Shown piece after piece: positions 26,062-35,387 of a stretch of DNA of 64,000 nt. This DNA is from Sphingomonas montanisoli (GTDB lineage Bacteria > Pseudomonadota > Alphaproteobacteria > Sphingomonadales > Sphingomonadaceae), in assembly GCF_008274695.1 (NCBI RefSeq), contig NZ_VTOU01000001.1, positions 620,001-684,000 of the forward strand. The letters run 5' to 3'. Each line of letters starts with the position of its first letter. Positions within the stretch are counted from its first letter, which is position 1. The notes under the pieces were generated by a model. That model had not been told where the DNA came from. It saw nothing but the letters and a program-made list of their open reading frames with translations, and did no database searches. The position numbers and the translations under genes were made by a program.

Positions 26062-26805
26062 TTACTCCGGGTAGCGCGCTTCCACGAAATACAGCCCATC
26101 AGGCGGCGCATTGAGGCCCAGTTCTGCGCGATCGGCGGCTTCCAGCGCATCGGACAGATCGTCCGCGCTCCATCGCCCCTGCCCCACCAGCATCAGGCAC
26201 CCGACCATCGACCGCACCTGATGGTGCAGAAACGATCGCGCGGCGGCCTCGATCTCGATCACGTCGTCGATCCGGCGCACATCGAGCCGGTCGAGCGTCT
26301 TGACCGGGCTTTCAGCCTGACAGTGTGCCGACCGGAAGGTGGTGAAATCGTGTAGCCCGACGAGCCGCTGGGCGGCATCGTTCATCGCCTGCGCATCAAG
26401 TTCATTGGCGACCCGCCAGGCGAGGCCATGTTCGAACGTCAGCGGCGCGCGGCGGTTGACGATGCGGTAGATGTAGCGTCGCCCGAGGCACGAGAAGCGC
26501 GCATGCCAGTCGTCCGGCACGACTTCGCATCCGAGGATTGCGACCGGCGCGGGGCGGATCAGCGCGTTGATCGCCTCCATCAACCGAAACGGCGCAATGT
26601 CCTTTGCGATGTCGACATGCGCCGTCATCGCGCGGGCATGAACCCCCGCATCGGTGCGGCCGGCGGCGTGAAGAACGACCGTCTCGCCAGTGGTGCGTGC
26701 CACGGCTTCCTCGATCGCCTGTTGAACCGTGGGACCATGCGCCTGCCGTTGCCAGCCCATGAAGGGCCGCCCGTCGAATTCGACCGTCAGGCGGAAGCGC
26801 GTCAT
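26062..26805 (-). CDS. truA: tRNA pseudouridine synthase A
   Basis: This 247-residue enzyme has the catalytic aspartate in [14 protein letters not shown] (about 45-58) and the KRYxY-like [10 protein letters not shown] stretch. TruA makes pseudouridine at positions 38, 39 and 40 of tRNA anticodon arms. Its start overlaps the fmt stop (4 bp), so the two are one transcript. Length and motifs fit the whole family. Confidence 0.96.
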   Translation of the reverse strand: MTRFRLTVEFDGRPFMGWQRQAHGPTVQQAIEEAVARTTGETVVLHAAGRTDAGVHARAMTAHVDIAKDIAPFRLMEAINALIRPAPVAILGCEVVPDDWHARFSCLGRRYIYRIVNRRAPLTFEHGLAWRVANELDAQAMNDAAQRLVGLHDFTTFRSAHCQAESPVKTLDRLDVRRIDDVIEIEAAARSFLHHQVRSMVGCLMLVGQGRWSADDLSDALEAADRAELGLNAPPDGLYFVEARYPE

Positions 26806-27707
26806 GCCACGAGGGTGCCGGCAGGGATCGCGAATCCGCGCAGCAATTCAGCCGTGGTCATGATTCCCTTGCCTGCGCGCTGGACGAGAGACGGCCGGAT
26901 TGCGCCATCGCCGCAGGCGATCAGCAACCGATCGTCGATCACCGTGCCGGGGGCGCCCTGCCCTTCCTCAACCGTCGCGGCATGGATTCGGATGCGCTCG
27001 CCGTTCAATTCGAAGAAGGCGCCGGGAATCGGATTGAAGGCCCGAATCTGCCGCTCGACCTGCGTGGCTCGCTGCGCGAAGTCGATCCGGCTCTCGGCCT
27101 TGTCGATCTTGGCGGCATAGGTCACGCCCTCGTCAGGCTGCACCACCGGCGGAAAGGCGGCGTGCTCGGCCAAAACCTCGACCATCAACTTCGCGCCCCC
27201 CTCGGCCAGTTCAACCGTCAACTCGCCCGCGGTCTTCCCGTCGATCGGCGTTTCAAACGTTGCAAGCATCGGGCCGGTGTCGAGCCCCTTTTCCATCTGC
27301 ATGATGATGACGCCGGTTTTCTCGTCGCCGGCCAAGATGGCGCGCTGGACCGGCGCGGCCCCGCGCCAGCGCGGCAGCAGCGAGCCGTGGACATTGAGAC
27401 AGCCGAGGCGCGGCGCCTCGAGGATCGGCAGCGGCAGGATCAGCCCATAGGCCGCGACCGCCGCGACATCCAGATCGAGCGCCGCGAACGCCGCCTGCTC
27501 GTCCGCATCGCGCAGCGTCACCGGATAGCGGACGGGCAAGCCCAGCGCCTCGGCACGCGCCTGAACCGGCGACGCGCGCAGCCCTTTGCCGCGCCCGGCG
27601 GGCCGGGGCGGCTGGCAATAGACGGCGACGATCTCGTGCCCAGCAGCGACCAGCGCGTCGAGCGTCGGCACGGCGAAATCGGGGGTTCCCATGAAGGCGA
27701 TACGCAT
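26802..27707 (-). CDS. fmt: Methionyl-tRNA formyltransferase
   Basis: This 301-residue protein opens [13 protein letters not shown] and carries the folate-enzyme motif [18 protein letters not shown] with the catalytic N-H pair, then the catalytic D in GLDTGPM. It adds a formyl group to initiator methionyl-tRNA from 10-formyl-tetrahydrofolate. It overlaps truA on one side and diverges from recR on the other. The peptide deformylase gene def is nearby, so the formylation-deformylation pair is in one locus. Confidence 0.96.
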   Translation of the reverse strand: MRIAFMGTPDFAVPTLDALVAAGHEIVAVYCQPPRPAGRGKGLRASPVQARAEALGLPVRYPVTLRDADEQAAFAALDLDVAAVAAYGLILPLPILEAPRLGCLNVHGSLLPRWRGAAPVQRAILAGDEKTGVIIMQMEKGLDTGPMLATFETPIDGKTAGELTVELAEGGAKLMVEVLAEHAAFPPVVQPDEGVTYAAKIDKAESRIDFAQRATQVERQIRAFNPIPGAFFELNGERIRIHAATVEEGQGAPGTVIDDRLLIACGDGAIRPSLVQRAGKGIMTTAELLRGFAIPAGTLVA

Positions 27708-27760
27708 CGCGCTTCTGAAACGCTTGCACGGTCCATATGCAAGCCCATATCGCTATTCGC

Positions 27761-28357
27761 ATGGCATCTCCCGAGATCGAAGCCCTGACGCAAGCACTGG
27801 CGCGGCTCCCCGGCCTGGGACCGCGATCGGCTCGGCGCGCGGTGCTCCACCTGCTCAAGAAGCGCGAAGCGGCGTTGACCCCGCTGCTGCATGCACTCGA
27901 ACGGGTGAACGAGCGGCTGACGAGCTGCTCCACCTGCGGCAATGTCGACACGACCGATCCCTGCGCGGTCTGCGCCGATCCGCGCCGCGACACGCGGATG
28001 CTGTGCGTGGTCGAGGAAGTGGCCGATCTGTGGGCGCTCGATCGATCGCGGCTGTTTCCGGGTCGCTATCACGTGCTGGGAGGGCGGCTTTCCGCGCTCG
28101 AAGGCGTGCGGCCCGAGGATCTGTCGATCGACGCACTTGTATCCCGCGTGGCGGCCGGCGGGATCGATGAGGTGGTGCTCGCGACCAACGCCACGCTCGA
28201 AGGCCAGACCACGGCGCATTATGTCGCGGACAGGCTCGAGGCGCTGCCGGTGCGGCTCACCCAGCTCGCGCATGGCGTGCCCGTGGGCGGCGAACTCGAC
28301 TATCTCGATGAAGGCACGCTTGCACAGGCATTGCGTGCCAGAAGGCCGGTCGCCTGA
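27761..28357 (+). CDS. recR: Recombination mediator RecR
   Basis: This 198-residue protein starts at ATG 27761 ([20 protein letters not shown]; the upstream ATG 27737 adds eight residues without family match). It has a helix-hairpin-helix ([13 protein letters not shown]), a C4 zinc finger (CSTCGN, CAVC) and a Toprim domain starting VVEEVADL. RecR loads RecA with RecFO at gapped DNA. It diverges from fmt. The fit is complete over the whole length. Confidence 0.95.
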   Translation: MASPEIEALTQALARLPGLGPRSARRAVLHLLKKREAALTPLLHALERVNERLTSCSTCGNVDTTDPCAVCADPRRDTRMLCVVEEVADLWALDRSRLFPGRYHVLGGRLSALEGVRPEDLSIDALVSRVAAGGIDEVVLATNATLEGQTTAHYVADRLEALPVRLTQLAHGVPVGGELDYLDEGTLAQALRARRPVA

Positions 28358-28397
28358 ATTCCTTGACGATTCGCCCCGCAATACCTAGCTGAGCGGC

Positions 28398-28931
28398 ATG
28401 GCTATCCGTCCGATCCTCGAAGCGCCCGACGCGCTTCTGCGTACCATTTCGACCCCCGTCGAGACGGTCGACGACGATCTGCGCTTGTTGATCGCGGACA
28501 TGTTCGAGACGATGTACGACGCACCGGGCATCGGCCTTGCCGCGATCCAGATCGGCGTGCCCAAGCGCGTGCTGGTGATCGACCTGCAGGAAGAGGAAGA
28601 TGCGGAGGGCAAGCCGATCCGCAAGCCGCTCGTCTTCATCAACCCCGAACTGTTCGATCCGTCCGACGATTTCTCGGTCTATAACGAAGGCTGCCTGTCG
28701 GTCCCCGATCAATATGCCGAGGTCGAGCGCCCGGCGATGGTCCACGCACGCTGGCTCGACGAGACCGGCGCTAAGCATGAAGAGAAGCTCGAAGGCATGC
28801 TGGCGACCTGTCTGCAGCACGAGATGGACCATCTCGAAGGCATTCTCTTTATCGACCACCTCTCGCGCCTGAAGCGCGACATGGTGATCAAGAAGCTCGA
28901 AAAAGCCCGCCGTCAGCGCCGCGCGGCCTGA
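28398..28931 (+). CDS. def: Peptide deformylase
   Basis: This 177-residue metalloenzyme shows all three family motifs: GIGLAAIQIG (about 42-51), EGCLSVP (about 97-103), and HEMDHLEG with the two histidines and catalytic glutamate (about 139-146). It removes the formyl group from nascent N-terminal methionine. It is 40 bp downstream of recR and likely shares the transcript. It pairs functionally with fmt across the divergent promoter. Confidence 0.97.
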   Translation: MAIRPILEAPDALLRTISTPVETVDDDLRLLIADMFETMYDAPGIGLAAIQIGVPKRVLVIDLQEEEDAEGKPIRKPLVFINPELFDPSDDFSVYNEGCLSVPDQYAEVERPAMVHARWLDETGAKHEEKLEGMLATCLQHEMDHLEGILFIDHLSRLKRDMVIKKLEKARRQRRAA

Positions 28932-28943
28932 GCCTCCCTAATT

Positions 28944-29027
28944 CGTCATTGCGAGGAGCCGCAGGCGACGCCGCAATCCATCTCCCGCGCAAGAGACGGA
29001 TTGCGCCACTACGTTCGCAATGACGAG
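28944..29027. repeat. Intergenic inverted repeat, family A copy 1
   Basis: CGTCATTGCGAGGAGC at the left and CGTTCGCAATGACGAG at the right are reverse complements at their ends, and GCAATCC/GGATTGC inner arms also pair. The same arms recur at 45825-45939 and 55350-55461. It lies between def and the convergent membrane-protein gene. Confidence 0.85.
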
Positions 29028-29038
29028 GCGTAGGTCGC

Positions 29039-30607
29039 CTACCCCCGCTCCTTCACCCAGTAGACGTCGTAATATTCGTCGCCCTTCGCCTTTGGGAAGC
29101 TGGCGATCCGCCGCGTCGCGCCGAGGAAGCGGCGGACCTGGTCACGGCGCAGGTCGATCGTCCAGCCATAGCCTTCGTTGATCACCCCACCGCGCACATC
29201 GGGATCGAGCCTGTGGCGCAGCAGGATCAGCACCGACCGCCCTTCCGACTTTTGAAGCGCGTGCGCCTGCGCAACGAAATCGTCGAGGCCGAGATCGCGG
29301 CGCGCGTTTCGGGTGAACGGCACGATCTTGCCGAATCGGCCTTGCCGCATCTGATAGATCGGATTGTCGAGATAATAAGGCAGCGGCTCGAGCACGTGAT
29401 CGGGATCGCCCATGATGATCGCGCGATCGAGCGCGGGCCGCGCCTTGATGAAGCGCGCGACGTCGCGGCTACGGCTAAAGGGCGTGGCACCAGTGACCGC
29501 CTCGACCACGCCCTTGATTCCGCTCGGTACCTGCAGCGCCAGGATGACCGCGAAGGCGCCCCAGCCGACCTTTTCGACCACGCCCCGCCGCGCCCGCGCA
29601 TCCCAGCCGATCCACGCGAGCGTCAGCATGAACAGCATCCACAGCGCCTCATGCCGGTAGAAACCGATATAGACCCCACAAAACAACAAGGTCAGGCCCA
29701 CCAATGCCATCGCACCGGCGAGCAGCAGCAGCGGGCGGCGAACAAGGGTGAGCAGGCTGACAAACATCAGCGCCGACATCGCCCAGCCGAGCCAAGGTCC
29801 GGGCACGATCCCTAGCGGCGCGAGCAGCTTGGTCGGCGGGCGCAGCATTATCTCCGCAAACCACGGCGCCGGATTCGCCACGGCCCATGCAAGATCGATC
29901 AGCGTGCGCGGTGGCTGCGCGTCGGTCACGGCGTCGTTGAATGTCGGATAGACCGTCAGGAACGCCGCGATCACGGCCAGGGCGACCAGCACGGCATTGA
30001 TGACCTTCACGCGCCCGCTGCCCGCATCACGCCCGCGATCGAGCAACCACACGCCCACTATGAGGCAGGCGAGGAAAGCCGAATGGACATTGGTGTTCGC
30101 CAGCAACGCGAGCGGCAGCCCGATCGTGATGCCGCGCCCGCGCCATCGCCACAAAGCCGCCACCACGAACAGCAGCAGCATCGAAATGCCGTAATTGCGC
30201 GCGATCACCGCATATTCGAAGAAGGCGGCGTGCCCGAAGGCGAACAGTGCCAGCACCGCCCAGTGAAACGGCGCGCGCCACAGCAGAAGCGCCATCGCCG
30301 CGCTCGCGACCAGCAGCGCCAGCCCCTGCAGCACCTCCATCCGCCCGGTCAGCGCATAGCCTCCGCGTAGCATCAAATGCCACAAGGCCGGATGCGCATC
30401 GCCGCGCAGCCCGCGCCACATGGCGACCACATCGTCGCCCTGCAACGCGAACGAAAGCGCGCGAACCTCATCGCGCCACACCGCATGATGGGCGATCTGG
30501 ACCGCGACCAGCGCGAGCCAAAGGATGAAGATGCCAAGCCGGATCAGGCGATCATTGCCGTCCGTTCGTCCATATACCTGGGTCTTACGTCGTCTCGATC
30601 GCGCCAA
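29039..30607 (-). CDS. GT-C-like polytopic membrane protein
   Basis: This is a 522-residue protein with about ten to twelve membrane helices. An N-terminal loop has WRDEVRALS followed by AHPALWHLM, like the acidic first external loop of GT-C glycosyltransferases such as the ArnT/PMT group. The C-terminal soluble part has no recognised motif. The start is TTG 30607 with GGGGGAG five bases upstream, which is strong evidence for it. It may glycosylate a cell-surface lipid or protein; the donor is unknown. Confidence 0.7.
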   Translation of the reverse strand: MARSRRRKTQVYGRTDGNDRLIRLGIFILWLALVAVQIAHHAVWRDEVRALSFALQGDDVVAMWRGLRGDAHPALWHLMLRGGYALTGRMEVLQGLALLVASAAMALLLWRAPFHWAVLALFAFGHAAFFEYAVIARNYGISMLLLFVVAALWRWRGRGITIGLPLALLANTNVHSAFLACLIVGVWLLDRGRDAGSGRVKVINAVLVALAVIAAFLTVYPTFNDAVTDAQPPRTLIDLAWAVANPAPWFAEIMLRPPTKLLAPLGIVPGPWLGWAMSALMFVSLLTLVRRPLLLLAGAMALVGLTLLFCGVYIGFYRHEALWMLFMLTLAWIGWDARARRGVVEKVGWGAFAVILALQVPSGIKGVVEAVTGATPFSRSRDVARFIKARPALDRAIIMGDPDHVLEPLPYYLDNPIYQMRQGRFGKIVPFTRNARRDLGLDDFVAQAHALQKSEGRSVLILLRHRLDPDVRGGVINEGYGWTIDLRRDQVRRFLGATRRIASFPKAKGDEYYDVYWVKERG

Positions 30608-30700
30608 TGCCGCTCCCCCGATAATGATCCTTTCTTAGCCGCCCAAACTCTGGGCTGGAAATAGCCGTGATCCTTGCCTAGAGGATCGATCCTTCCAGCT

Positions 30701-30786
30701 GCGGGCGTGGCGGAATGGTAGACGCAGCGGATTCAAAATCCGCCGTTGGCAACAACATGTCGGTTCGAGTCCGACCGCCCGTACCA
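30701..30786 (+). tRNA. tRNA-Leu (CAA)
   Basis: It has acceptor GCGGGCG / CGCCCGT (one G-U), a D arm TGGCGGAATGG, anticodon arm GCGGATTCAAAATCCGC with CAA, a long variable arm CGTTGGCAACAACAT, T arm GTCGGTTCGAGTCCGAC, discriminator A and encoded CCA. The long variable arm marks a class II tRNA (Leu). Confidence 0.97.
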
Positions 30787-30813
30787 GCTTCCCCAGTATG
30801 AAAGGATCGGCCG

Positions 30814-31629
30814 ATGGACGCGATCTCCCCCGGCAATGTCGCGGTCGTCACCGGCGCGGCAGGCGGTATCGGGCTTGCCGTCGCAAAACGGCTTGCGGCG
30901 AAGGGCATGACGGTCTGCCTGATCGACAGCGCTCCCGGCGTGATCGACGCCGCCAAGGGCATCGGCGAAGGCTTCGTCGTCGACGTGAGTGACCGGAGCG
31001 CGGTCGACAAACTGGCAGCGGACGTGCGCGATCGCTTCGGCCCCGTCGCGCTGCTGATGAACAATGCCGCGATTCATGGCGGGGCGGACAGTCTTTCGGG
31101 TGCCGACATTTGGGATCGCACGATCGCGATCAACCTGATGGGCGTCCTCAATGGCGTGCAGGCGTTCGTGCCGGCGATGATCGCAAGCGACAAGCCGGGC
31201 ATCGTCATCAACACCGGCTCCAAGCAGGGCATCACCCAGCCGCCCGGCAACACCGCCTACAACGTCGCCAAATCGGGCGTGAAGGCGCTGACCGAAGGGC
31301 TGGCGCATTCCTTGCGCGAACAGACGGGCAATCGGATCAGCGCGCACTTGCTCATCCCCGGCTACACCTTCACCGGCATGACCCAGCGCGGCGGCGCGAC
31401 CGAGAAGCCGGCCGCCGCGTGGAGCGCCGAACAGGTCGCCGACTTGATGATCGACCGGATCGATGTCGGCGATTTCTACATTCTCTGCCCCGACAATGAT
31501 GTCACCCGCGATATGGACGAGAAGCGGATGGCGTGGGCGATAGGCGACATCATCGAGAACCGTCCTGCATTATCGCGCTGGCACCCCGACTGGCAGCAAG
31601 CCTTCGCCGATTATATGGCTGAAGAATAA
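30814..31629 (+). CDS. Short-chain dehydrogenase/reductase
   Basis: This 271-residue SDR has the cofactor motif TGAAGGIGLA (about 14-23), LLMNNAAI (about 77-84), the catalytic Ser region INTGSKQG, and YNVAK for Y-x-x-x-K (about 149-153). NADP or NAD preference cannot be read safely. The substrate is unknown. An NTF2-like gene follows 19 bp later. Confidence 0.9.
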   Translation: MDAISPGNVAVVTGAAGGIGLAVAKRLAAKGMTVCLIDSAPGVIDAAKGIGEGFVVDVSDRSAVDKLAADVRDRFGPVALLMNNAAIHGGADSLSGADIWDRTIAINLMGVLNGVQAFVPAMIASDKPGIVINTGSKQGITQPPGNTAYNVAKSGVKALTEGLAHSLREQTGNRISAHLLIPGYTFTGMTQRGGATEKPAAAWSAEQVADLMIDRIDVGDFYILCPDNDVTRDMDEKRMAWAIGDIIENRPALSRWHPDWQQAFADYMAEE

Positions 31630-31648
31630 GCAGCCACGGAGGGGCACT

Positions 31649-32062
31649 ATGAGCGTCGCAGAGAATAGGGAGCTCGCGATTCGCTTCATCAATTCGATAT
31701 CGTCAGGCGCGCGCGACATGAGCCTGCTCGCCGACGACGTCACTTGGTGGGTGCCGGGGCGCGGCGTGCTCGATCGCGAGACGTTTCTCACCGTGGCCAA
31801 CGCCTTCCGCGCGGTGCGCGCGGGACCGTTCAAGATGGTGGTCCGCAACGTCACTGCGGAGGAGGATCGCGTTGCGGTGGAAACCCGCGGCGAAGGCCCG
31901 CTGATCGATGGCAGCATCTATGCCAACGACTATCATTTCCTGATCCGGATCGAAGGCGGCAAGATCAAGGAAATCCGCGAGCACAACAACTCGCTGATCC
32001 CCTACCTGCAGTTCGGCCACAAACTCCCGCCGATGCCGAAACTGCCGGATCCGATTCAATAA
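31649..32062 (+). CDS. SnoaL/NTF2-like protein
   Basis: This 137-residue protein has an alpha+beta barrel pattern: helices near AENRELAIRFINSI, then VTWWVPGRG and a C-terminal YHFLIRIEGGKIKEIREH, the usual NTF2/SnoaL signature. Members range from isomerases and hydrolases to ligand-binding proteins. CACGGAGGGGC precedes the ATG. It probably shares a transcript with the upstream SDR. Confidence 0.8.
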   Translation: MSVAENRELAIRFINSISSGARDMSLLADDVTWWVPGRGVLDRETFLTVANAFRAVRAGPFKMVVRNVTAEEDRVAVETRGEGPLIDGSIYANDYHFLIRIEGGKIKEIREHNNSLIPYLQFGHKLPPMPKLPDPIQ

Positions 32063-32065
32063 AGA

Positions 32066-32194
32066 TCCGCCCCCGGAGGGGGAGGTGGCGCGCCGAAGGC
32101 GTGACGGAGGGGTATTGGCCGGCAGCGATGCCCTTGCGGCAAGCTACCCCTCCACCGGCTGCGCCGGTCCCCCTCCCCCTCCGGGGGAGGATTT
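32066..32194. repeat. Intergenic inverted repeat, family C copy 1
   Basis: CCCCCGGAGGGGGAGGTGGC at the left and CCCCTCCCCCTCCGGGGGAGG at the right form long GC-rich reverse-complement arms. Inner arms GAGGGGTATTGGCCGG and TACCCCTCCACCGGC also pair. The same design recurs at 36186, 39240 and 50534. It sits between the NTF2-like gene and dapE (convergent). Confidence 0.85.
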
Positions 32195-33317
32195 AGGCCA
32201 GCGCCGCCCGGATGATATCCGCGTAGATATCCGCCAGCGCCTCGATGTCGGCCACCGCCGCCGCCTCGTCGAGCTTGTGCATCGTCGCATTGGGCAGGCC
32301 GAATTCCACCACCGGGCACAGGCGCGACAGGAAGCGGGCGTCGCTCGTCCCGCCCGTCGTCGACAATTCGGGATCGATCCCCGTACGCTCGCGGATCGCG
32401 TCCGCCACCAGCGTCGAAAGCGCGCCCGGCTTCGTGACGAAACTCTCGCCCGAGACGATGCCGCGGACATTAGCGGTCGGCGCATGGGCCTTCACGATCG
32501 CTTCGACCCGCGCGATCAGATCGACGCCGCGATGTTCGTCGTTGAAGCGGATGTTGATCCGCGCGCGGGCCGCGCCGGGGATCAGGTTGGTCGCGCCATT
32601 GCCGACGTCGACCGTGGTAATCTCCAGGTTCGACGGCTGGAACCAGTCATTGCCGTCGTCGAGGTGCAGCTTCGCCAGCGCGTCGAGCGCGGCGATCAGG
32701 CGCGGCACGGGATTGTCGGCCAGATGCGGATAGGCGACATGCCCCTGCGTCCCCGGCACCTCGATCCAGATATTAACCGAACCGCGCCGCCCGATCTTGA
32801 CCATGTCGCCGAGCCGGTGGGTCGAGGTCGGTTCGCCGACAAGGCACAAGTCAGGCCGGATGCCGCGCGCCGCCATCCAGTCGATCAGAGCGACCGTGCC
32901 GTACGTCGCCGGCCCTTCCTCGTCGCCGGTGATGATCAGGCTGAGCGTGCCGTGATGTTCCGACACCCGATCGGCCGCCGCGACGAAGGCGGCGATCGCC
33001 CCCTTCATGTCGACCGCGCCGCGCCCGTAGAGCAGGTCACCCCGGATCGCGGGGACGAACGGATCGGCCGACCAGCCCTCCCCTGCCGGCACCACGTCGG
33101 TATGCCCCGCAAAGGCGAAATGCGGCGCGCCATGCCCGCGCATCGCAAACAGATTCTCGATCGGCCCGTCGGGCGCCTCGCCGGCGGCGAAGCGATGCAC
33201 GGTGAAGCCGATCCCCTCCAGCACGTGCGCCAGTACGCCCATCGCGCCCGCATCGGCGGGGGTGACGCTGGGACAGGCGATCAGGCGTTCGGCAAGGGCG
33301 ATCGGATCGAGCGACAT
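32193..33317 (-). CDS. dapE: Succinyl-diaminopimelate desuccinylase
   Basis: This 374-residue di-zinc M20 peptidase starts at ATG 33317. Metal-binding residues lie in GHTDVVPAG (about 67-75), RGAVDMKG (about 97-104), and TGDEEGP (about 131-137); the C-terminal histidine is in NATMHKLDE. It hydrolyses N-succinyl-LL-2,6-diaminopimelate in lysine and peptidoglycan precursor synthesis. The fit covers the whole family length. Confidence 0.95.
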   Translation of the reverse strand: MSLDPIALAERLIACPSVTPADAGAMGVLAHVLEGIGFTVHRFAAGEAPDGPIENLFAMRGHGAPHFAFAGHTDVVPAGEGWSADPFVPAIRGDLLYGRGAVDMKGAIAAFVAAADRVSEHHGTLSLIITGDEEGPATYGTVALIDWMAARGIRPDLCLVGEPTSTHRLGDMVKIGRRGSVNIWIEVPGTQGHVAYPHLADNPVPRLIAALDALAKLHLDDGNDWFQPSNLEITTVDVGNGATNLIPGAARARINIRFNDEHRGVDLIARVEAIVKAHAPTANVRGIVSGESFVTKPGALSTLVADAIRERTGIDPELSTTGGTSDARFLSRLCPVVEFGLPNATMHKLDEAAAVADIEALADIYADIIRAALA

Positions 33318-33324
33318 GAAACCT

Positions 33325-33963
33325 CTATTTGTCGGGCGCTGGGCTATTAACCGAAAAGCCCGCGCTGTCGAACCAGATGTCGGATTTCGCGCCGGTCTTC
33401 GGATCGACGACGCGCAGCACGTCATGCCCGCGCAGTTCTTCGCGCCCCGCGACGCGCAGGCCAGATGCATTGGCCAGCAGATATTCCTCACCCAGCAGGA
33501 TCGGTCTGTAGGCGGTCTGCGGCCCCTTCCCGTCGCCGGTCGCGCGCAGCGCCGTCATCAGGCCGCGCGCGATCGCGGTCGCCTCATCGGCTTTGTCGGG
33601 AAGGCCCATCATCCGATAGACCGCAACCGCGATCAGATGCGCTTCGATATCGACATAAGCAACGTCGAGCCGCTTCACCGCAATATCGAGCGCGAGCCCG
33701 ACCTTCCCCTCGCGCAACGCCGCATAAGCCGGCGCGGTATCGAGCCGATCGAACCCGTCATAGCCCGATAGGCGGGTATAGCTTTGCCGGAAGGCGGCAT
33801 AGTCGATCGCGGTGTCGCCATCTCGCAGGCGGCGGACGAACCTGGCATAATCGCTGTTGGGATCGATCTTCGCCGAAAGCGTTGCGCGCCGGCCGGTTTC
33901 GCGCGCGGATACGGGGGCAGCCTGCGTGACCGCGATCAGACACAGCATCCCCCAGCGCAACAT
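33325..33963 (-). CDS. DUF4919-like secreted protein
   Basis: This is a 212-residue protein if ATG 33963 is used (AAGGGA six bases upstream); ATG 33978 is also possible. A signal peptide (LRWGMLCLIAVTQAAPVSA) precedes the mature part. It contains AFRQSYTRLSGYDGF and a following helix-rich region, similar to tetratricopeptide-like DUF4919 proteins. The end (DIWFDSAGFSVNSPAPDK) is not recognised. Seven bases separate it from dapE on the same strand. Confidence 0.6.
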   Translation of the reverse strand: MLRWGMLCLIAVTQAAPVSARETGRRATLSAKIDPNSDYARFVRRLRDGDTAIDYAAFRQSYTRLSGYDGFDRLDTAPAYAALREGKVGLALDIAVKRLDVAYVDIEAHLIAVAVYRMMGLPDKADEATAIARGLMTALRATGDGKGPQTAYRPILLGEEYLLANASGLRVAGREELRGHDVLRVVDPKTGAKSDIWFDSAGFSVNSPAPDK

Positions 33964-34013
33964 CACCCTTCCCTTCATGCCCCGATGTGCCACCATAACC
34001 ATGGGAGGACCAT

Positions 34014-34457
34014 ATGCCGCGCATCGATCTAGACGCCGTTCCACAGACCAACGCCACCGGATATCCGGCGCCCTATTCGAACGACGTCCAGAACCGGTTC
34101 TATCGCCGCCTAGCGCCGGCGACCGGAATAACCGATTTCGGGGCGAGCCATGTCGTGCTGAAACCCGGCGGCTGGTCCGGCCAGCGCCACTGGCACGAAG
34201 GCGAAGACGAGCTGGTCGTGATGATCGCGGGCGAGGCGGTTCTGATCGACGACAACGGTCGCACGACCGTTGGCCCGGGGGACGTGCTCGCCTTTCCCAA
34301 GGGGGATGGCAACGCCCACCACCTCGTCAACGAAAGCGAGGCCGACTGCGTGTTCGTGGCGATCGGAAAACCGAGCAGCACCGACTGCCACTATCCCGAC
34401 ATCGACATGCACCTGAGCGACGGCGCGTATCGGCGCAGGGATGGGACGCCTTACTGA
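34014..34457 (+). CDS. Cupin domain protein
   Basis: This 147-residue protein has a single cupin barrel with RHWHEGEDELVVMIAG (metal histidines and glutamate, about 58-73) and GDVLAFPKGDGNAHH (about 91-105), the two cupin motifs. This is the layout of small dioxygenase, isomerase or binding cupins. The substrate is unknown. GGGAGG precedes the ATG. It overlaps the convergent GST gene by seven bases. Confidence 0.85.
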   Translation: MPRIDLDAVPQTNATGYPAPYSNDVQNRFYRRLAPATGITDFGASHVVLKPGGWSGQRHWHEGEDELVVMIAGEAVLIDDNGRTTVGPGDVLAFPKGDGNAHHLVNESEADCVFVAIGKPSSTDCHYPDIDMHLSDGAYRRRDGTPY

Positions 34458-35116
34458 ACCGCCCGCTCAAACTTGTCGATGATCCACGCCTCGCGCGAAG
34501 CGCCTTCCAGCCATTCGACCATGAACGGATGCGCACGCACCGCCTCGCAATACGCCGCCGCCAGCGCTGGAAGCGGGATCGAATAGGTGTGGAAGCGCGT
34601 CACCACCGCCGAGAACATGATGTCCGCCGCGCCGAACGCGCCGAAAAGATAGTCTCCGCCCGCGCCGAACCGCGTGCGCGCCTGATCCCACAGCGAGGTG
34701 ATCCGCTGCACATTGGCCTGGACCTCGGGCGGCAGCGGCTCGGGCGGATAGACGTGGCGCAGATTCATCGTGCAGTGGCGACGCAGGTCGACATAGCCGG
34801 CATGCATCTCTGCCGAGATCGAGCGTGCAAAGGCACGCGCCGCAAAATCGGTGGGCCAGAAGCGATCGAGGCCCACCTTGTCCGCGAGATGATCGATGAT
34901 CGCGGTCGATTCCCAGACAGGCACGTCGCCGTCCCACAGAATTGGCACCTTGCCGTTCGACGGTGCAAAATCGGGCTCCTGCCGACGCGCATCCCAGGCA
35001 TCGTCATAGAGCGGGGCCACGACCTCCTCGAACGGCAGGCCCGACTGCTTGACCGCCAGCCAGCCGCGCAGGGACCAGCTGCTATACGCCTTGTTGCCGA
35101 TAAAAAGCTTCAGCAT
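34451..35116 (-). CDS. Glutathione S-transferase family protein
   Basis: This 221-residue protein has a thioredoxin-like N-terminus (NKAYSSWSLRGWLAVKQSG; Ser as likely activating residue), GKVPIL and ESTAIIDHLA for glutathione binding, and an all-helical C-terminal domain from about 90. It probably conjugates or reduces with glutathione. It converges with and slightly overlaps the cupin gene. Confidence 0.88.
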   Translation of the reverse strand: MLKLFIGNKAYSSWSLRGWLAVKQSGLPFEEVVAPLYDDAWDARRQEPDFAPSNGKVPILWDGDVPVWESTAIIDHLADKVGLDRFWPTDFAARAFARSISAEMHAGYVDLRRHCTMNLRHVYPPEPLPPEVQANVQRITSLWDQARTRFGAGGDYLFGAFGAADIMFSAVVTRFHTYSIPLPALAAAYCEAVRAHPFMVEWLEGASREAWIIDKFERAVQ

Positions 35117-35147
35117 CGATCGTCCCCTCCCCTTCTCGCCGGAATCC

Positions 35148-35348
35148 TTAGCCCCCGCGTATCCACGCCGCCACCAGGAAGGCGGTGACGATCAACAGCA
35201 GGATCGTCAGCAGCGACCAGGGGATCAGCCCCGGACGCCCCGGAACGCGCCGGCGCAGCGCGACACGCTCGCCGATCATCGTCACTATGGTGAGCACGCC
35301 TAAAATCAGCGCAGGGATCGCATAGTCTGATTGCACGTTCGGCCCCAT
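35148..35348 (-). CDS. Small two-helix membrane protein
   Basis: This 66-residue protein has two hydrophobic segments (IPALILGVLTIVTMIGERV and IPWSLLTILLLIVTAFLVA). A basic loop (RRRVPGRPG) lies between, so the loop likely faces the cytosol. The N-terminal MGPNVQSDYA is hydrophilic. No family is recognised. It lies 31 bp upstream of the GST gene and may be co-transcribed. Confidence 0.6.
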   Translation of the reverse strand: MGPNVQSDYAIPALILGVLTIVTMIGERVALRRRVPGRPGLIPWSLLTILLLIVTAFLVAAWIRGG

Positions 35349-35387
35349 GCGTCATGATACCGTATCGCTTCAATAGGGAGATTTGGA